A DNA stretch of 51,790 nt from Oscillospiraceae bacterium (lineage in GTDB: Bacteria; Bacillota; Clostridia; Oscillospirales; Oscillospiraceae). The notes beneath the pieces were generated by a model. That model did not search any database and was not told the origin of the DNA. It saw only the letters and a list, made by a program, of their open reading frames with translations. This document shows, in pieces, positions 33,465-42,074 of the stretch (its first letter is position 1; each line of letters begins with the position of its first letter). Where the stretch lies: the NCBI GenBank assembly GCA_020860205.1, contig JAJBUU010000050.1, forward strand, positions 1 through 51,790, read 5' to 3'. Made by a program: the position numbers and the translations under genes.

Positions 33465-33728
33465 TTATTTTATTTCCTTGCCGCAGTATGGACAGTACGT
33501 TTCGTTGCCCAAAATGTTCCAAATTGTTTTGCCGCAATGAGGGCATTTGCTTTTGGCAAACCGATAATAGACAAGGCACCCGAATATCCCAATTAGAAAA
33601 ACTGCGGCTGCGTACACCAAAGCAGTAAACTCATAATCGCCATTCATAATCTTGAAGCCGACAATACACCAGTCGATAAGAAAGCCCGTCACCGAAGCAG
33701 AAAACACCCATGGCAGTACCTTTTTCAC
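33465..33728 (-). CDS. Small membrane protein with C-terminal zinc ribbon
   Basis: An 87-residue protein with two membrane segments (VLPWVFSASVTGFLIDWCIV and LVYAAAVFLIGIFGCLVYY) and a C-terminal zinc ribbon (CPHCGKTIWNILGNETYCPY, then CGKEIK). The start codon is GTG at 33728 with AGGAGA upstream. It is AT-richer than its surroundings. It follows, in the same direction and 11 bases after the stop, a small gene carrying an internal amber codon. The function is unknown; the zinc ribbon facing the cytoplasm suggests a regulatory or scaffolding role. Confidence 0.75.
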   Translation of the reverse strand: MKKVLPWVFSASVTGFLIDWCIVGFKIMNGDYEFTALVYAAAVFLIGIFGCLVYYRFAKSKCPHCGKTIWNILGNETYCPYCGKEIK

Positions 33729-33739
33729 GTCGTTATCTC

Positions 33740-33922
33740 CTATGCTTGATCGTGGCGGTCTTTATGCGCAGGAATGACAGTCAGCACAACACCGACAACT
33801 CCCATAAGGACAAAAATCGTATGCTACCGCAAGCTGAAATCAAAAACAGTTTCATTGCCATAAGCCAATGTCAGCAGGATAGAGAGCAGCAAAATGGCAA
33901 TTCCCTGTAACTGTTTCTTCAT
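33740..33922 (-). pseudogene. Small two-TM membrane protein with in-frame amber codon
   Basis: The frame reads MKKQLQGIAILLLSILLTLA ... FDFSLR, then TAG, then continues in the same frame HTIFVLMGVVGVVLTVIPAH, KDRHDQA and a second TAG. Together it would be a 60-codon protein with two membrane segments, a common small-protein layout. A good ribosome binding site (GGAGG) precedes the ATG, and the next gene follows 11 bases after the second stop. A single C-to-T change of CAG would explain the break, so it is most likely a recent nonsense pseudogene. Translation of only the 32-residue first half, or readthrough, are alternatives. Confidence 0.6.
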
Positions 33923-33942
33923 AGTGATACCTCCATATCATC

Positions 33943-33957
33943 GGGACAAACTGTCCC
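33943..33957 (-). promoter_or_regulatory. Operator-like palindrome before the small membrane genes
   Basis: GGGACA-AAC-TGTCCC is a perfect 6-bp inverted repeat about 20 bases upstream of the small-gene start, a typical repressor site position. The cognate regulator is unknown. Confidence 0.4.
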
Positions 33958-33999
33958 AAAGTGTATTTGCTGACCGAAAGGCAAAGCAGAAGCCGTGCC

Positions 34000-36900
34000 T
34001 TATGAAGCCGCGTCTGTTCCGGTGGCTGCCCATGCGCGGATGAAACCGCGCGCGGTCTCAATGACGCGCTGTCCGCTTTTCAGGCGCAGCGCCGCACAGG
34101 GCTTCTGTCCGGCCAGGACCCGGACGCAGCCTTTGTACTCCGGCTGCGCGCAGAGCGCGGAAAGACGGGCAAAGTCAAAGCTGCCAAAGGTGAAGCGGAG
34201 CGCGCCGTCCCGCTGGGAAATTTCCGTCACGCCCGCGCGCGTGGCCTCGCCGCGCAGCAGCGCGACATGGATGAGCGCATTGACGGCGGAGGGCGGATCG
34301 CCAAAGCGGTCTATCAGCTCGTCTGTCAGGTCGTCCGCGTCCGCTTCCGCGCGGATCAGGGCGATGCGGCGGTATAGGTCCATCCGCTGTTCCGCCGCCG
34401 CGACATAGCTCTCCGGGATGTTTGCGCTGACCGCAAGGTCGGCGGAACATTCCGTCCGGTGCACGGGCGTTTCCCCGCGCTCCTCCAGCACGGCCTCCTC
34501 CAGCAACTGCAAATACATATCATAGCCAACATCCGTCATGTGTCCGCTCTGCTCCGCACCCAGCAGCGTTCCCGCGCCGCGTATTTCCAGATCACGCATG
34601 GCGATGCGGAAGCCGGAGTTGAATTCCGCGAACTCGCGGATGGCGGAAAGGCGCTTTTCCGCGTTTTCGCTCAGTACCTTGTCGCGCCGATAAGTCAGAT
34701 AGGCGCTGGCACGGCGGCTGGAGCGCCCGACGCGCCCCCGTATCTGGTGGAGCTGTGCCAGCCCCAGATGGTCGGCGTCCTCGATGATGAGGGTGTTGAC
34801 GTTGGGGATGTCGATGCCGGTTTCGATGATGGTGGTGCAGACCAAAACCTGTACCTCTCCGCTGGTCACGCTGTCCATCACGGCGGCCAGCTCCCGTTCC
34901 TCCATCTTCCCGTGCGCCACGGCGACGCTGACCTCCGGCAGCAGCTTCAAAATCCGCGCAGCGGTGCGCTCTATCGTTTCCACAACATTGTGCAGATAGT
35001 AAACCTGTCCGCCGCGCTGTACCTCCCGGCGGATGGCGTCCGCCACCACGTCCCAGTCATGCTCCAATACAAAGGTCTGCACCGGAAGTCTGTCCTGCGG
35101 CGGCTCCTCCAGCGTGGACATATCCCGCAGGCCGCTCATCGCCATGTTCAGCGTCCGGGGAATGGGGGTCGCGGAGAGCGTCAGAACGTCTACGTTGCGG
35201 CTCATCTCCTTCAGGCGCTCCTTGTGAACCACGCCGAAACGCTGTTCCTCGTCCACCACCAGCAGGCCCAGGTCCTTGAAGCGGATGTCCTTTTGCAGCA
35301 GTGCGTGGGTGCCGATCACCACGTCCACGCTGCCGTCGGTCAGCCCGGCTTTGGTCGCACGCACCTGTGCCGACGTGCGGAAGCGCGACAGCTCCTCAAT
35401 TTGCACCGGGAAGCCGAAAAACCGCTGCACGGCGGTCTGATAATGCTGCTGCGCCAGCACGGTGGTCGGAACCAGTATCGCGGCCTGCTTGCCGTCCAGT
35501 ACGCATTTCATCACCGCGCGCAGCGCCACCTCCGTTTTCCCGTAGCCCACGTCGCCGCAGAGCAGCCGATCCATCGGAACGGGGGATTCCATGTCCTTCT
35601 TGATTTCCGCGATGCAGCGGAGCTGGTCGTCTGTCTCCTGATAGCCGAATGCATCTTCAAACTCCGTCTGCCACGGAGAGTCGGGCGCAAAGGCGTGACC
35701 CGGATGGCGGCGGCGCTCTGCATAAAGCTGTATCAGCTCGCCCGCCATCTCTTTCGCGGCGGCCTTCGCGCGGGTTTTGGTTCTGGCCCAGTCCGTGCCG
35801 CCCATGCGGCTGAGCTTCACGTTCTTTTCCGTTCCGCCGCCGATGTACTTGTTCACAAGGTCCAGCTGCGTTGCGGGAACATAGAGCGTATCCGTTCCGG
35901 CGTAGCAGATTTTTACATAGTCCTTTTCTATGCCGTCCACCCGCATCTGCACGATGCCGGCAAAGCGCCCGATGCCGTGGTATTCATGCACCACAAGGTC
36001 GCCGGGCTTCAAATCGGCGTAAGATTTCAGCGGCTGCCGGTCGGACGCGGTTTTTTTGCGCCGTCCTCTGCGGAATCCGGGCTGCAAAATCTGCGCGTCC
36101 GTCAGCACGGCGAGGTGGGAGCGGACATATTCAAAGCCGCCGGAGAGCGCGCCGACGGCGATGGCCGCTTCCCCCGGTGCGACTGCGGCGTCTATGGCGG
36201 TCAACTGCCGCGCGCGGATGCCGCGTTCCTCAAAAAATTCCGCCAGCGCTTTGGCGCGCCGCTGGTCGCCCGCCAGCACGACCACGCGGTAGCCCGCGCC
36301 GGTATAATGGCGCACATCGCTGCACGCGGCCTCCAGATTGCCGCCGTAACCGGGGAGCTGCTTCGCCGTGACGCTGACGATGGCGCGTGGCTCCGGGACG
36401 CAGCGTCCCTGCGTAAAATTATCTCCCATCACGATGGGAAACGCCGCCAGACGTTCCAGCGCGGCGGGGTAGGCAAGACGGAAATCCGCCGCGCTGCCGG
36501 TCAGGTTCCCGCTGTGCAGAAGCACTTTCACGTCCTCCTGGAACAGCTTCGTCTGTTCATCGGCCAGACGCGCGGTCTTGACCGGCTGATCCAAAAACAG
36601 CAGCGCATCCGCCGGAACGTAATCCAGCGCGCAGGCAAAATCCGGATAGATCAGCGGCATATAGCGGTCTGCATTGGAGAGCAGGGCGCGCTCCCGCAGC
36701 TTTTCCGCGTCCGCGCGCAGTACCTCCGCCAGACGGGATTTTTCTGCACCGCGGGAACGCGCCGCCTTCGCCGCCAGCGTATCCAACTGCGTCGAGAGCG
36801 CGTCCTGTCCGCCGGGATACCGCTGCGGCAGCGTTTCAGCAGCGGGCAGGATGCGGCAGTGCTCCACGCGCTCTGTGCGGCGCTGGCTGCCCGTATCGAA

Positions 36901-37521
36901 CAGGGAGATGGAGTCGATCTCATCGCCCCAGAACTCAAGGCGCAGCGGGTCCGCGCAGCCGGGCGTGAACACGTCCAGAATCCCGCCCCGGCGCGAGAAC
37001 TGCCCCGTGCCGTCCACCTGCGGGCGGCAGACGTAGCCGCCTTGCAGCAGCCGCGCCTCCACGTCCTCCATGCGAACTTCCTGCCCTTCCGCAAGGGCTA
37101 ACGCCGTATCCAGCAGCACCGCCTTTGGGATGCAGCGCTGCACCGCTGCCGCAATGGTGCAGACGCAGACCGTCACGCCGCCATTGCCGCCGGAGAGCGC
37201 GTCTAACGCGGCAATGCGCTTTTGTTCCGCCGCGCGCCCGGCCGAGTCCGTGCTGTAAAAGGTGAACTCCCGGCTTTGCAGCAGCACGACCGGTTCACCG
37301 AGCAGCGATTCCAAATCACGCGCCATCGTTTCCGCCGCGCTGTCGTCCGGGCAGAGGATAAAAAGCGGCGAAGCCATCCGCTGCCGCAGCGAGGCCGCCA
37401 TATGTGCGCGCGCCGCCGCGCCCACGCCGCTGACCAATACGGGGCTTTGTCCCGCATCCAGCGCTTGCAGGACCGGGTCGGATTCTGCGTTCCAAAATAT
37501 CTGATCTTCCGCCATCGCCAT
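34000..37521 (-). CDS. mfd: Transcription-repair coupling factor Mfd
   Basis: A 1173-residue Mfd, which removes RNA polymerase stalled at DNA lesions and recruits UvrA. The order of parts is the usual one. The UvrB-like N-terminal modules come first (FSRRGGILDVFTPGCADPLR). The RNA polymerase-interacting domain follows (LKPGDLVVHEYHGIGRFAGI). Then comes the RecG-like motor, with Walker A GDVGYGKTEVALRA, DEEQRFGV, SATPIPRTLNMAMSG, TTIIETGIDIPN and QIRGRVGRSSR. The TRCF domain lies at the C terminus. The ATG at 37521 is chosen because AAAGGAA lies about 9 bases before it and the length then matches Bacillus Mfd (1177); a frame extension to 37653 exists. A good promoter lies about 155 bases upstream. 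Confidence 0.97.
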   Translation of the reverse strand: MAMAEDQIFWNAESDPVLQALDAGQSPVLVSGVGAAARAHMAASLRQRMASPLFILCPDDSAAETMARDLESLLGEPVVLLQSREFTFYSTDSAGRAAEQKRIAALDALSGGNGGVTVCVCTIAAAVQRCIPKAVLLDTALALAEGQEVRMEDVEARLLQGGYVCRPQVDGTGQFSRRGGILDVFTPGCADPLRLEFWGDEIDSISLFDTGSQRRTERVEHCRILPAAETLPQRYPGGQDALSTQLDTLAAKAARSRGAEKSRLAEVLRADAEKLRERALLSNADRYMPLIYPDFACALDYVPADALLFLDQPVKTARLADEQTKLFQEDVKVLLHSGNLTGSAADFRLAYPAALERLAAFPIVMGDNFTQGRCVPEPRAIVSVTAKQLPGYGGNLEAACSDVRHYTGAGYRVVVLAGDQRRAKALAEFFEERGIRARQLTAIDAAVAPGEAAIAVGALSGGFEYVRSHLAVLTDAQILQPGFRRGRRKKTASDRQPLKSYADLKPGDLVVHEYHGIGRFAGIVQMRVDGIEKDYVKICYAGTDTLYVPATQLDLVNKYIGGGTEKNVKLSRMGGTDWARTKTRAKAAAKEMAGELIQLYAERRRHPGHAFAPDSPWQTEFEDAFGYQETDDQLRCIAEIKKDMESPVPMDRLLCGDVGYGKTEVALRAVMKCVLDGKQAAILVPTTVLAQQHYQTAVQRFFGFPVQIEELSRFRTSAQVRATKAGLTDGSVDVVIGTHALLQKDIRFKDLGLLVVDEEQRFGVVHKERLKEMSRNVDVLTLSATPIPRTLNMAMSGLRDMSTLEEPPQDRLPVQTFVLEHDWDVVADAIRREVQRGGQVYYLHNVVETIERTAARILKLLPEVSVAVAHGKMEERELAAVMDSVTSGEVQVLVCTTIIETGIDIPNVNTLIIEDADHLGLAQLHQIRGRVGRSSRRASAYLTYRRDKVLSENAEKRLSAIREFAEFNSGFRIAMRDLEIRGAGTLLGAEQSGHMTDVGYDMYLQLLEEAVLEERGETPVHRTECSADLAVSANIPESYVAAAEQRMDLYRRIALIRAEADADDLTDELIDRFGDPPSAVNALIHVALLRGEATRAGVTEISQRDGALRFTFGSFDFARLSALCAQPEYKGCVRVLAGQKPCAALRLKSGQRVIETARGFIRAWAATGTDAAS

Positions 37522-37673
37522 AAAGTTTAATTCCTTTCCAATTACGGGCAAAACAGCTTTATCCGGGAGAAGCGTTTCCCCCGGCTGAATATCCATCAGG
37601 TGCCGCCGCAGCGTCAACTGCGCGGCGCCATAACAAAGCACAAAGCGGAACAAAGCCCGTTTTGACGCAGATC

Positions 37674-37702
37674 ATTTTACCGCATATTGCGCCGGAAAGC
37701 AA
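37674..37702 (-). promoter_or_regulatory. Promoter of mfd
   Basis: Minus strand TTGCTT, 17-base spacer, TAAAAT. Confidence 0.55.
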
Positions 37703-37723
37703 GCGAAAAGCGTGTACGCCGCC

Positions 37724-37858
37724 GCAGGGCGGCAGCGTTTATTTTTAAGGCAGCGACGAAGCCCGACCCACCCCTGCACATTGCGACTAACCGGAACAGA
37801 TTAAAATTCACCTGCATTTCCAGATGCGTGCGAAGTAAAATCAATGCTGTTGCCCTGC
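37724..37858. repeat. MITE-like repeat, copy 1
   Basis: About 135 bp bounded by imperfect inverted ends: GCAGGGCGGCAGCGTTTATT on the left and, read on the other strand, GCAGGGCAACAGCATTGATT on the right. It shares long stretches with 43824-43979 (TTTATTTTTAAGGCAGCG, CCTGCACATTGCG, ATTCACCTG, CGAAGTAAAATCAA, TGCTGTTGCCCTG). It encodes nothing and is consistent with a non-autonomous mobile element or a folded intergenic repeat. Confidence 0.7.
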
Positions 37859-38197
37859 GCGAAGGCGCACGGAAATCAGCCGCAAAAACAGGAGCGCCCC
37901 TGACAGCTTTTCAAAGAACGGAAGCATCGTCAGACCTGAGGCACTGTTTTGATCCATACGCAAGGCGCAGAACCGGCGGCAAAACCTGCTCCCCCCCTCG
38001 CCGATGGATACGTCAAACACAGCAGAAAAGATTTTCTGAATTGAACCGTTCCCATATCCGCTGCCGCCGGGACATCCATTTGACAGGGCGTGGACGTTTT
38101 CGCCGCATCTGCGGCTTATTTTGCGGAAAACGTGAAAGAAATTTGGAGTTTTGGACAAAATAATCCCGATTTTTCCGTTATCGTTTTGCACCGCACT
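37859..38197. other. Intergenic region upstream of athL
   Basis: No convincing gene. A minus frame of 116 codons (37841-38191) overlaps the repeat and lacks a ribosome binding site. Regulatory dyads for athL begin at 38198. Confidence 0.4.
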
Positions 38198-38213
38198 ATA
38201 ACCAAATGGTTAT
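38198..38213 (+). promoter_or_regulatory. Upstream palindrome of the athL promoter
   Basis: ATAACCA-AA-TGGTTAT, a perfect 7-bp inverted repeat about 20 bases upstream of the second dyad. A position upstream of -35 suits an activator such as a LysR-type regulator, but none is encoded nearby. Confidence 0.5.
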
Positions 38214-38220
38214 GTTGAAA

Positions 38221-38264
38221 TTTCCAAAAATGTATTAGACATTTTGGGAAAAATATGATATTAT
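38221..38264 (+). promoter_or_regulatory. athL-bthL promoter with dyad over the -35 box
   Basis: TAGACA (38236-38241), 17-base spacer, TATTAT (38259-38264). TTTCCAAAAATGT (38221-38233) and ACATTTTGGGAAA (38239-38251) form a 13-bp inverted repeat with one mismatch that covers the -35 box, so a DNA-binding protein probably gates this promoter. The transcript has a leader of about 130 nt. Confidence 0.6.
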
Positions 38265-38398
38265 TGCACCAGCGATTGGGGAAAATTGCGTTTTCTGCAC
38301 CGTCGTTCCATACAAAGGGAGCGCAAAAGGCGCGCGGCGGGCTTGCTGCGGCGGCGCGGAGCCAGAATCGCAAAAAGCATAAAGAAGGAGGAACGAAT

Positions 38399-40951
38399 AT
38401 GGAACAGATGTTTCCAAACATGACCGGCGGCGGCCCGGTTTCCGTCTATGTTGAGGACGGAAGAATCACCCGCATTCGTCCACTGCAAATTCCGGAATCA
38501 GATTTTCCGAAGCCCTGGGTCATCGAGGGCAACGACGGAAAGAAGTATTCCCCGCCGAAAGCGTTCCGTCTTTCGCCGCCTGTCCACGGCGAAAAGAACC
38601 GCGTCTATTCAAAGGACCGCATCCTCTACCCGCTCAAGCGTGTAGACTGGGACCCGAACGGCGAGCGTCATCCGGAAATGCGCGGCAAGAGCGGCTACGA
38701 GCGCATCAGCTGGGATGAGGCCATCGACATCATCGCCAGCGAGATTCAGCGCGTGCAGAGCACCTATGGCGAGGCGAGCCTCTCCGGCATGACCTCGTCC
38801 CACCACAACTGGGGCGTGGTCGGCTACAAGATGGGGCCGTTCCATCGGTTCATGCATATGCTGCACTTTACGCCGGTCTATGACAACCCGGACTCCTGGG
38901 AAGGCTGGCACTGGGGCGCGACGCACACCTACGGCTTTCAGTGGCGTCTCGGTATGCCGGAGCAGTTCGACCTGCTGGAGGACGCGCTGCAGAACACCGA
39001 CATGATCGTATTCTGGTCGAACGACCCGGATTCCACCCGCGGCACCTATTCCGGTCAGGAGAGCCACATCTGGCGCGTCTGGCTGAAGGAAAAGGGCGTC
39101 AAGTGCGTCTTTATCGACCCGCTGTTCAACTACACCGCCGCCGTGATGGACGGCACATGGTTTGGCCCCCGTCCCGGCTCGGACACCGCCATCGCGATGG
39201 CCATCGCCTATGTCTGGATCACGGAGGACACCTACGACCACGAATATGTGGAGACTCGCAGCGTCGGCTTTGACGAGTTCAGGGAGTATATCCTGGGCGA
39301 GAGCGAGGAGATGCTGCCAAAGACACCGGAATGGGCGGAAGCGCAGTCCGGCATCCCGGCGCGCAAGATCCGTGCGCTGGCACGCGAATGGGCCAGCAAG
39401 CGCACCTGCCTGTCCTCCGGCTGCCGCGGCGGTCAGGGCAGCGCCTGCCGCGCCGCTTACGCGACCGAATGGGCGCGCATGATGGTTCTGCTGCAGGCCA
39501 TGCAGGGTCTGGGCAAACCCGGCGTTTCCATCTGGGGCACCACGATGGGCGCGCCCGCCAGCTACAAATGGTTCCCCGGCTATGCAGAACCTGCCGGACA
39601 GATGGGACGCAGCGACGTGGCCAAGGACAAAATCTGCCTGCACAACCCCACGCAGCAGCGTCTGTTCCGCCTGACGCTGCCGGACGCCATTCTGAACGGC
39701 ACCGACTGCTTCCGCGGCGAAGGCTTCTGCGGCGCCAGCCTGGACCAGCAGTTCACCATCAACCACTATCCCATCGAATGCAAGGTGCATATGTGGTACC
39801 GCTACGGCGGCTCCTTCATGGGCACCCTGAGCGACACCAACAAGTGGGTCAAAATGTACCAGAGTCCGGAGTTGGAATGTGTCGTCAACCAGGACTGCTG
39901 GTTCTCCAGCGAGACGAACATGGCGGACATCATCCTCCCGGCCTGCACCAACTTTGAGCGCAACGACATCGGCGAGTGGGCCACCTGCGGCGGCTATACC
40001 ACGATGGCGCACATCGGCAACAACTGGCGTGTCATCGTCCGCGAGAAGAAGGCCATCGAGCCGTGCGGTGAGAGCAAGAGCGACTATGAGATCCTCCGCC
40101 TTATCGCGGCCAAGCTGGGCCGTGAGCTGGAGTTCACCGAGGGCAACACCGAGGACGATTGGGCCAGACTGTTCTTTGAATCCTCCGACATCGCCAAGGA
40201 CGGCGACATCACATGGGAGGAGTTTAACCGCAAGGGCTATTATATCGTTCCCTGCCCGGAGGACAGGCATCCCACGCCCTCCATGCGCTGGTTCTACGAA
40301 AAGCGCGACGCGGACACGCCCGACCCCGGCAACCTGCCGCGCAAGTGGGGTCACCCGGAGCGTCTTGGCACCTATTCCGGCCTGATCGAGTTTGCAGCAC
40401 AGTCCCTGAAGGAAAATCTGCCGCATGATATGGAGCGTCCTGTCGTGCCGCACTTTATCCCCTCTTGGGAAGGCTACAAGAGCGAGATTTGGCACAAGTA
40501 TCCGCTCCAGATCATCTCCCCGCACCCGCGCTGGAGCTTCCACACGCACTACGACAAGCATGAATCCTGGCTGAACGACGTGCAGCAGCACCGCATCCGC
40601 ATCGGCGGCTATCCCTACTGGATCGTCCGCATCAACCCCGTGGACGCGGAAGCGCGCGGCATCAAGGACGGCGACGTGGTGGAGCTTTACAACGACCGCG
40701 GCAGCGTGCTCTGCGCCGCGTCCGTCACGGAGCGCGTTCCGCTGGGCGTGGTTCACTCCTATGGCTGCACTGCGTGGTATGACCCGATCGAACCGGGTAC
40801 CCCCGGCTCCACGGATCGCGGCGGCTGCGTCAACCTGCTGACCGCTTCCACCATGCTGTCCAAGAACGTCCCCGGTATGACGCCGAACTCCTGCCTGATC
40901 GAGATGCGCGTCTATCCCAGGGAAAAAAGAACGTGGGAGGTTGATGAATAA
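38399..40951 (+). CDS. athL: Pyrogallol-phloroglucinol transhydroxylase-like molybdopterin large subunit
   Basis: An 850-residue DMSO reductase-family enzyme, most like the large subunit of Pelobacter acidigallici transhydroxylase, which moves a hydroxyl between phenols with no net redox change. The active-site residues I recall (His144, Asp174, Ser175 as Mo ligand, Tyr404) appear here as His135 (SSHHNW), Asp165-Ser166 (NPDSWEGWHWG) and Tyr395 (WFPGYAEP), all offset by nine. Like that protein it has no N-terminal iron-sulfur motif. Other shared blocks: GGPVSVYVEDGRI, RISWDEA, GMPEQFDLLEDAL, DIILPACTNFER and the C-terminal NDRGSVL. No Tat signal, so it is cytoplasmic. Likely substrates are polyphenols such as pyrogallol. 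The exact substrate is open; related catechol dehydroxylases belong to the same superfamily. It overlaps bthL by one base. Confidence 0.9.
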   Translation: MEQMFPNMTGGGPVSVYVEDGRITRIRPLQIPESDFPKPWVIEGNDGKKYSPPKAFRLSPPVHGEKNRVYSKDRILYPLKRVDWDPNGERHPEMRGKSGYERISWDEAIDIIASEIQRVQSTYGEASLSGMTSSHHNWGVVGYKMGPFHRFMHMLHFTPVYDNPDSWEGWHWGATHTYGFQWRLGMPEQFDLLEDALQNTDMIVFWSNDPDSTRGTYSGQESHIWRVWLKEKGVKCVFIDPLFNYTAAVMDGTWFGPRPGSDTAIAMAIAYVWITEDTYDHEYVETRSVGFDEFREYILGESEEMLPKTPEWAEAQSGIPARKIRALAREWASKRTCLSSGCRGGQGSACRAAYATEWARMMVLLQAMQGLGKPGVSIWGTTMGAPASYKWFPGYAEPAGQMGRSDVAKDKICLHNPTQQRLFRLTLPDAILNGTDCFRGEGFCGASLDQQFTINHYPIECKVHMWYRYGGSFMGTLSDTNKWVKMYQSPELECVVNQDCWFSSETNMADIILPACTNFERNDIGEWATCGGYTTMAHIGNNWRVIVREKKAIEPCGESKSDYEILRLIAAKLGRELEFTEGNTEDDWARLFFESSDIAKDGDITWEEFNRKGYYIVPCPEDRHPTPSMRWFYEKRDADTPDPGNLPRKWGHPERLGTYSGLIEFAAQSLKENLPHDMERPVVPHFIPSWEGYKSEIWHKYPLQIISPHPRWSFHTHYDKHESWLNDVQQHRIRIGGYPYWIVRINPVDAEARGIKDGDVVELYNDRGSVLCAASVTERVPLGVVHSYGCTAWYDPIEPGTPGSTDRGGCVNLLTASTMLSKNVPGMTPNSCLIEMRVYPREKRTWEVDE

Positions 40952-41817
40952 TGGCTAAGAAATACGGACTGGTGATTGATATCACCCGCTGCGACGGCTG
41001 CGGCTCTTGTATGCTGTCCGTCAAAGACGAATATGTGTTCAACAACTACCCCGGTTACGCCGCGGAGCAGCCCTGCGACGGCGTGAACTGGCTCTGGCTG
41101 AAAGAAGTGGAACAGGGTCATGGCACCAAGCTGAAGATGGACTATATCCCCATCCTGTTCCCGCACAACCGCAACCTGAATCCGGCGGACATCCCCGGCG
41201 CGCCGGAGGGCGCTGTCCGCGTCCGCGAGGACGGGCTTGTCATCATCGACCCGGAGAAGGCCAAAGGCTGCAAGGCGATTTATGACTACTTTGAGAAGGT
41301 CGCGCCCGGCACCGTGTTCTGGAACGAGGAGCTTCAGCTCCCGCAGACCTATATTCTGGATGCGCACCGTCTGGATCAGGGCGACAAGCTGCCCCGCTGC
41401 GTGGAGGACTGCCCGACGCAGGCAATGCATTGGGGCGACCTGAACGACCCGGAGAGCGAGGTCAGCAAATTTATCGCCGAGCATCCGGACGAAATTGAGG
41501 ACTACTTCTCCACCGAAAACGGCGAGGACTATGTGGTACGCTACTACAAGCTGCCGAAGCCGTTCATCGCCGGCGAGGTCATGCTGTGCGACAGCCCGGA
41601 CTGCGTCAAGGGTGCAAAGGTCACCATTCAGTGCGAGCAGTGCAACTGGAAGCAGGAGACGGAAACCGACTTCTTTGGTGACTTTGAGTTCAAGTATCTC
41701 AAGCAGGGACGTACCTTCACCGTCACCGCCGAATACCCCGGCTACAAGGCAAAATCTGTCACAGTTATGGTTGACGAGGCCAAAAACCTCGGAGAAATCG
41801 TGCTGGAAAAAGCATAA
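40951..41817 (+). CDS. bthL: Transhydroxylase small subunit with depleted iron-sulfur ligands
   Basis: A 288-residue partner of athL. Residues 1-200 are a ferredoxin-like domain and residues about 205-288 a beta-sandwich (VMLCDSPDCVKGAKVTIQCE ... TVTAEYPGYKAKSVTVMV), like the extra domain of the Pelobacter small subunit. The known protein holds three [4Fe-4S] clusters. Here only Cys 14, 17, 20 (CDGCGSC), 42, 107, 150 and 154 (RCVEDCP) remain in the ferredoxin region. The middle motifs are gone: IPILFPHNRNLNP stands where a C-x2-C-x4-C motif is expected, and PQTYILDAHRLD where a C-x2-C pair is expected. At most one cluster (14, 17, 20 plus 154) can be complete. The gene starts on the last base of the athL stop and ends before a strong terminator. 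Confidence 0.85.
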   Translation: MAKKYGLVIDITRCDGCGSCMLSVKDEYVFNNYPGYAAEQPCDGVNWLWLKEVEQGHGTKLKMDYIPILFPHNRNLNPADIPGAPEGAVRVREDGLVIIDPEKAKGCKAIYDYFEKVAPGTVFWNEELQLPQTYILDAHRLDQGDKLPRCVEDCPTQAMHWGDLNDPESEVSKFIAEHPDEIEDYFSTENGEDYVVRYYKLPKPFIAGEVMLCDSPDCVKGAKVTIQCEQCNWKQETETDFFGDFEFKYLKQGRTFTVTAEYPGYKAKSVTVMVDEAKNLGEIVLEKA

Positions 41818-41852
41818 CCTTTTCTTTCTTCATTCAATTTCCTTTCTTCGCG

Positions 41853-41892
41853 CAGGATGCGCCGCAAAAGATTGCGGCGCATCCTGTTTTTT
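41853..41892 (+). terminator. athL-bthL terminator
   Basis: CAGGATGCGCCGCAA pairs perfectly with TTGCGGCGCATCCTG, loop AAGA, followed by TTTTTT. Confidence 0.93.
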
Positions 41893-41937
41893 GTCTGTCT
41901 GCACAGTGATCAGGGGGTGGAATTCACAGTTCGCCCA

Positions 41938-41966
41938 TTGCTTTTTGCGGGCTTGTCTGCTATAAT
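41938..41966 (+). promoter_or_regulatory. Promoter of the dam relic/DpnI-like gene
   Basis: TTGCTT, 17-base spacer, TATAAT. It probably served the original dam gene and now drives the nuclease. Confidence 0.7.
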
Positions 41967-42002
41967 GATATTTATAAGTTAGCGAAAGAAGATGTGTTGC
42001 TG

Positions 42003-42070
42003 ATGAAAAAAACAATTTGGTTGCGCCTGTTTTGAAATGGGTCAGCGGAAAAAGGCAGCAGAAGAATTGA
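42003..42070 (+). pseudogene. Remnant of a Dam-type DNA adenine methylase N terminus
   Basis: With one base added to the run of seven A after the ATG at 42003, the frame reads MKKNNLVAPVLKWVSGKRQ, then QKN and stop. This is the N terminus of Dam-family methylases, whose SAM-binding motif is F/L-K-W-x-G-G-K-R. The rest of the methylase is missing; the DpnI-like gene starts 4 bases after the relic stop. The lost base and the fusion point mark it as a dead fragment. It supports replacement of dam by the nuclease gene. Confidence 0.65.
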
Positions 42071-42074
42071 AAAT

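Noticed and set aside
34459-37101. 880-codon open frame on the plus strand
   Set aside because: It lies antisense to mfd, whose motifs are complete. Its composition is that of a GC-rich shadow frame and it has no domain or ribosome binding site.
37841-38191. 116-codon minus-strand frame
   Set aside because: It overlaps the MITE-like repeat, starts with GTG without a ribosome binding site and lacks recognisable features.
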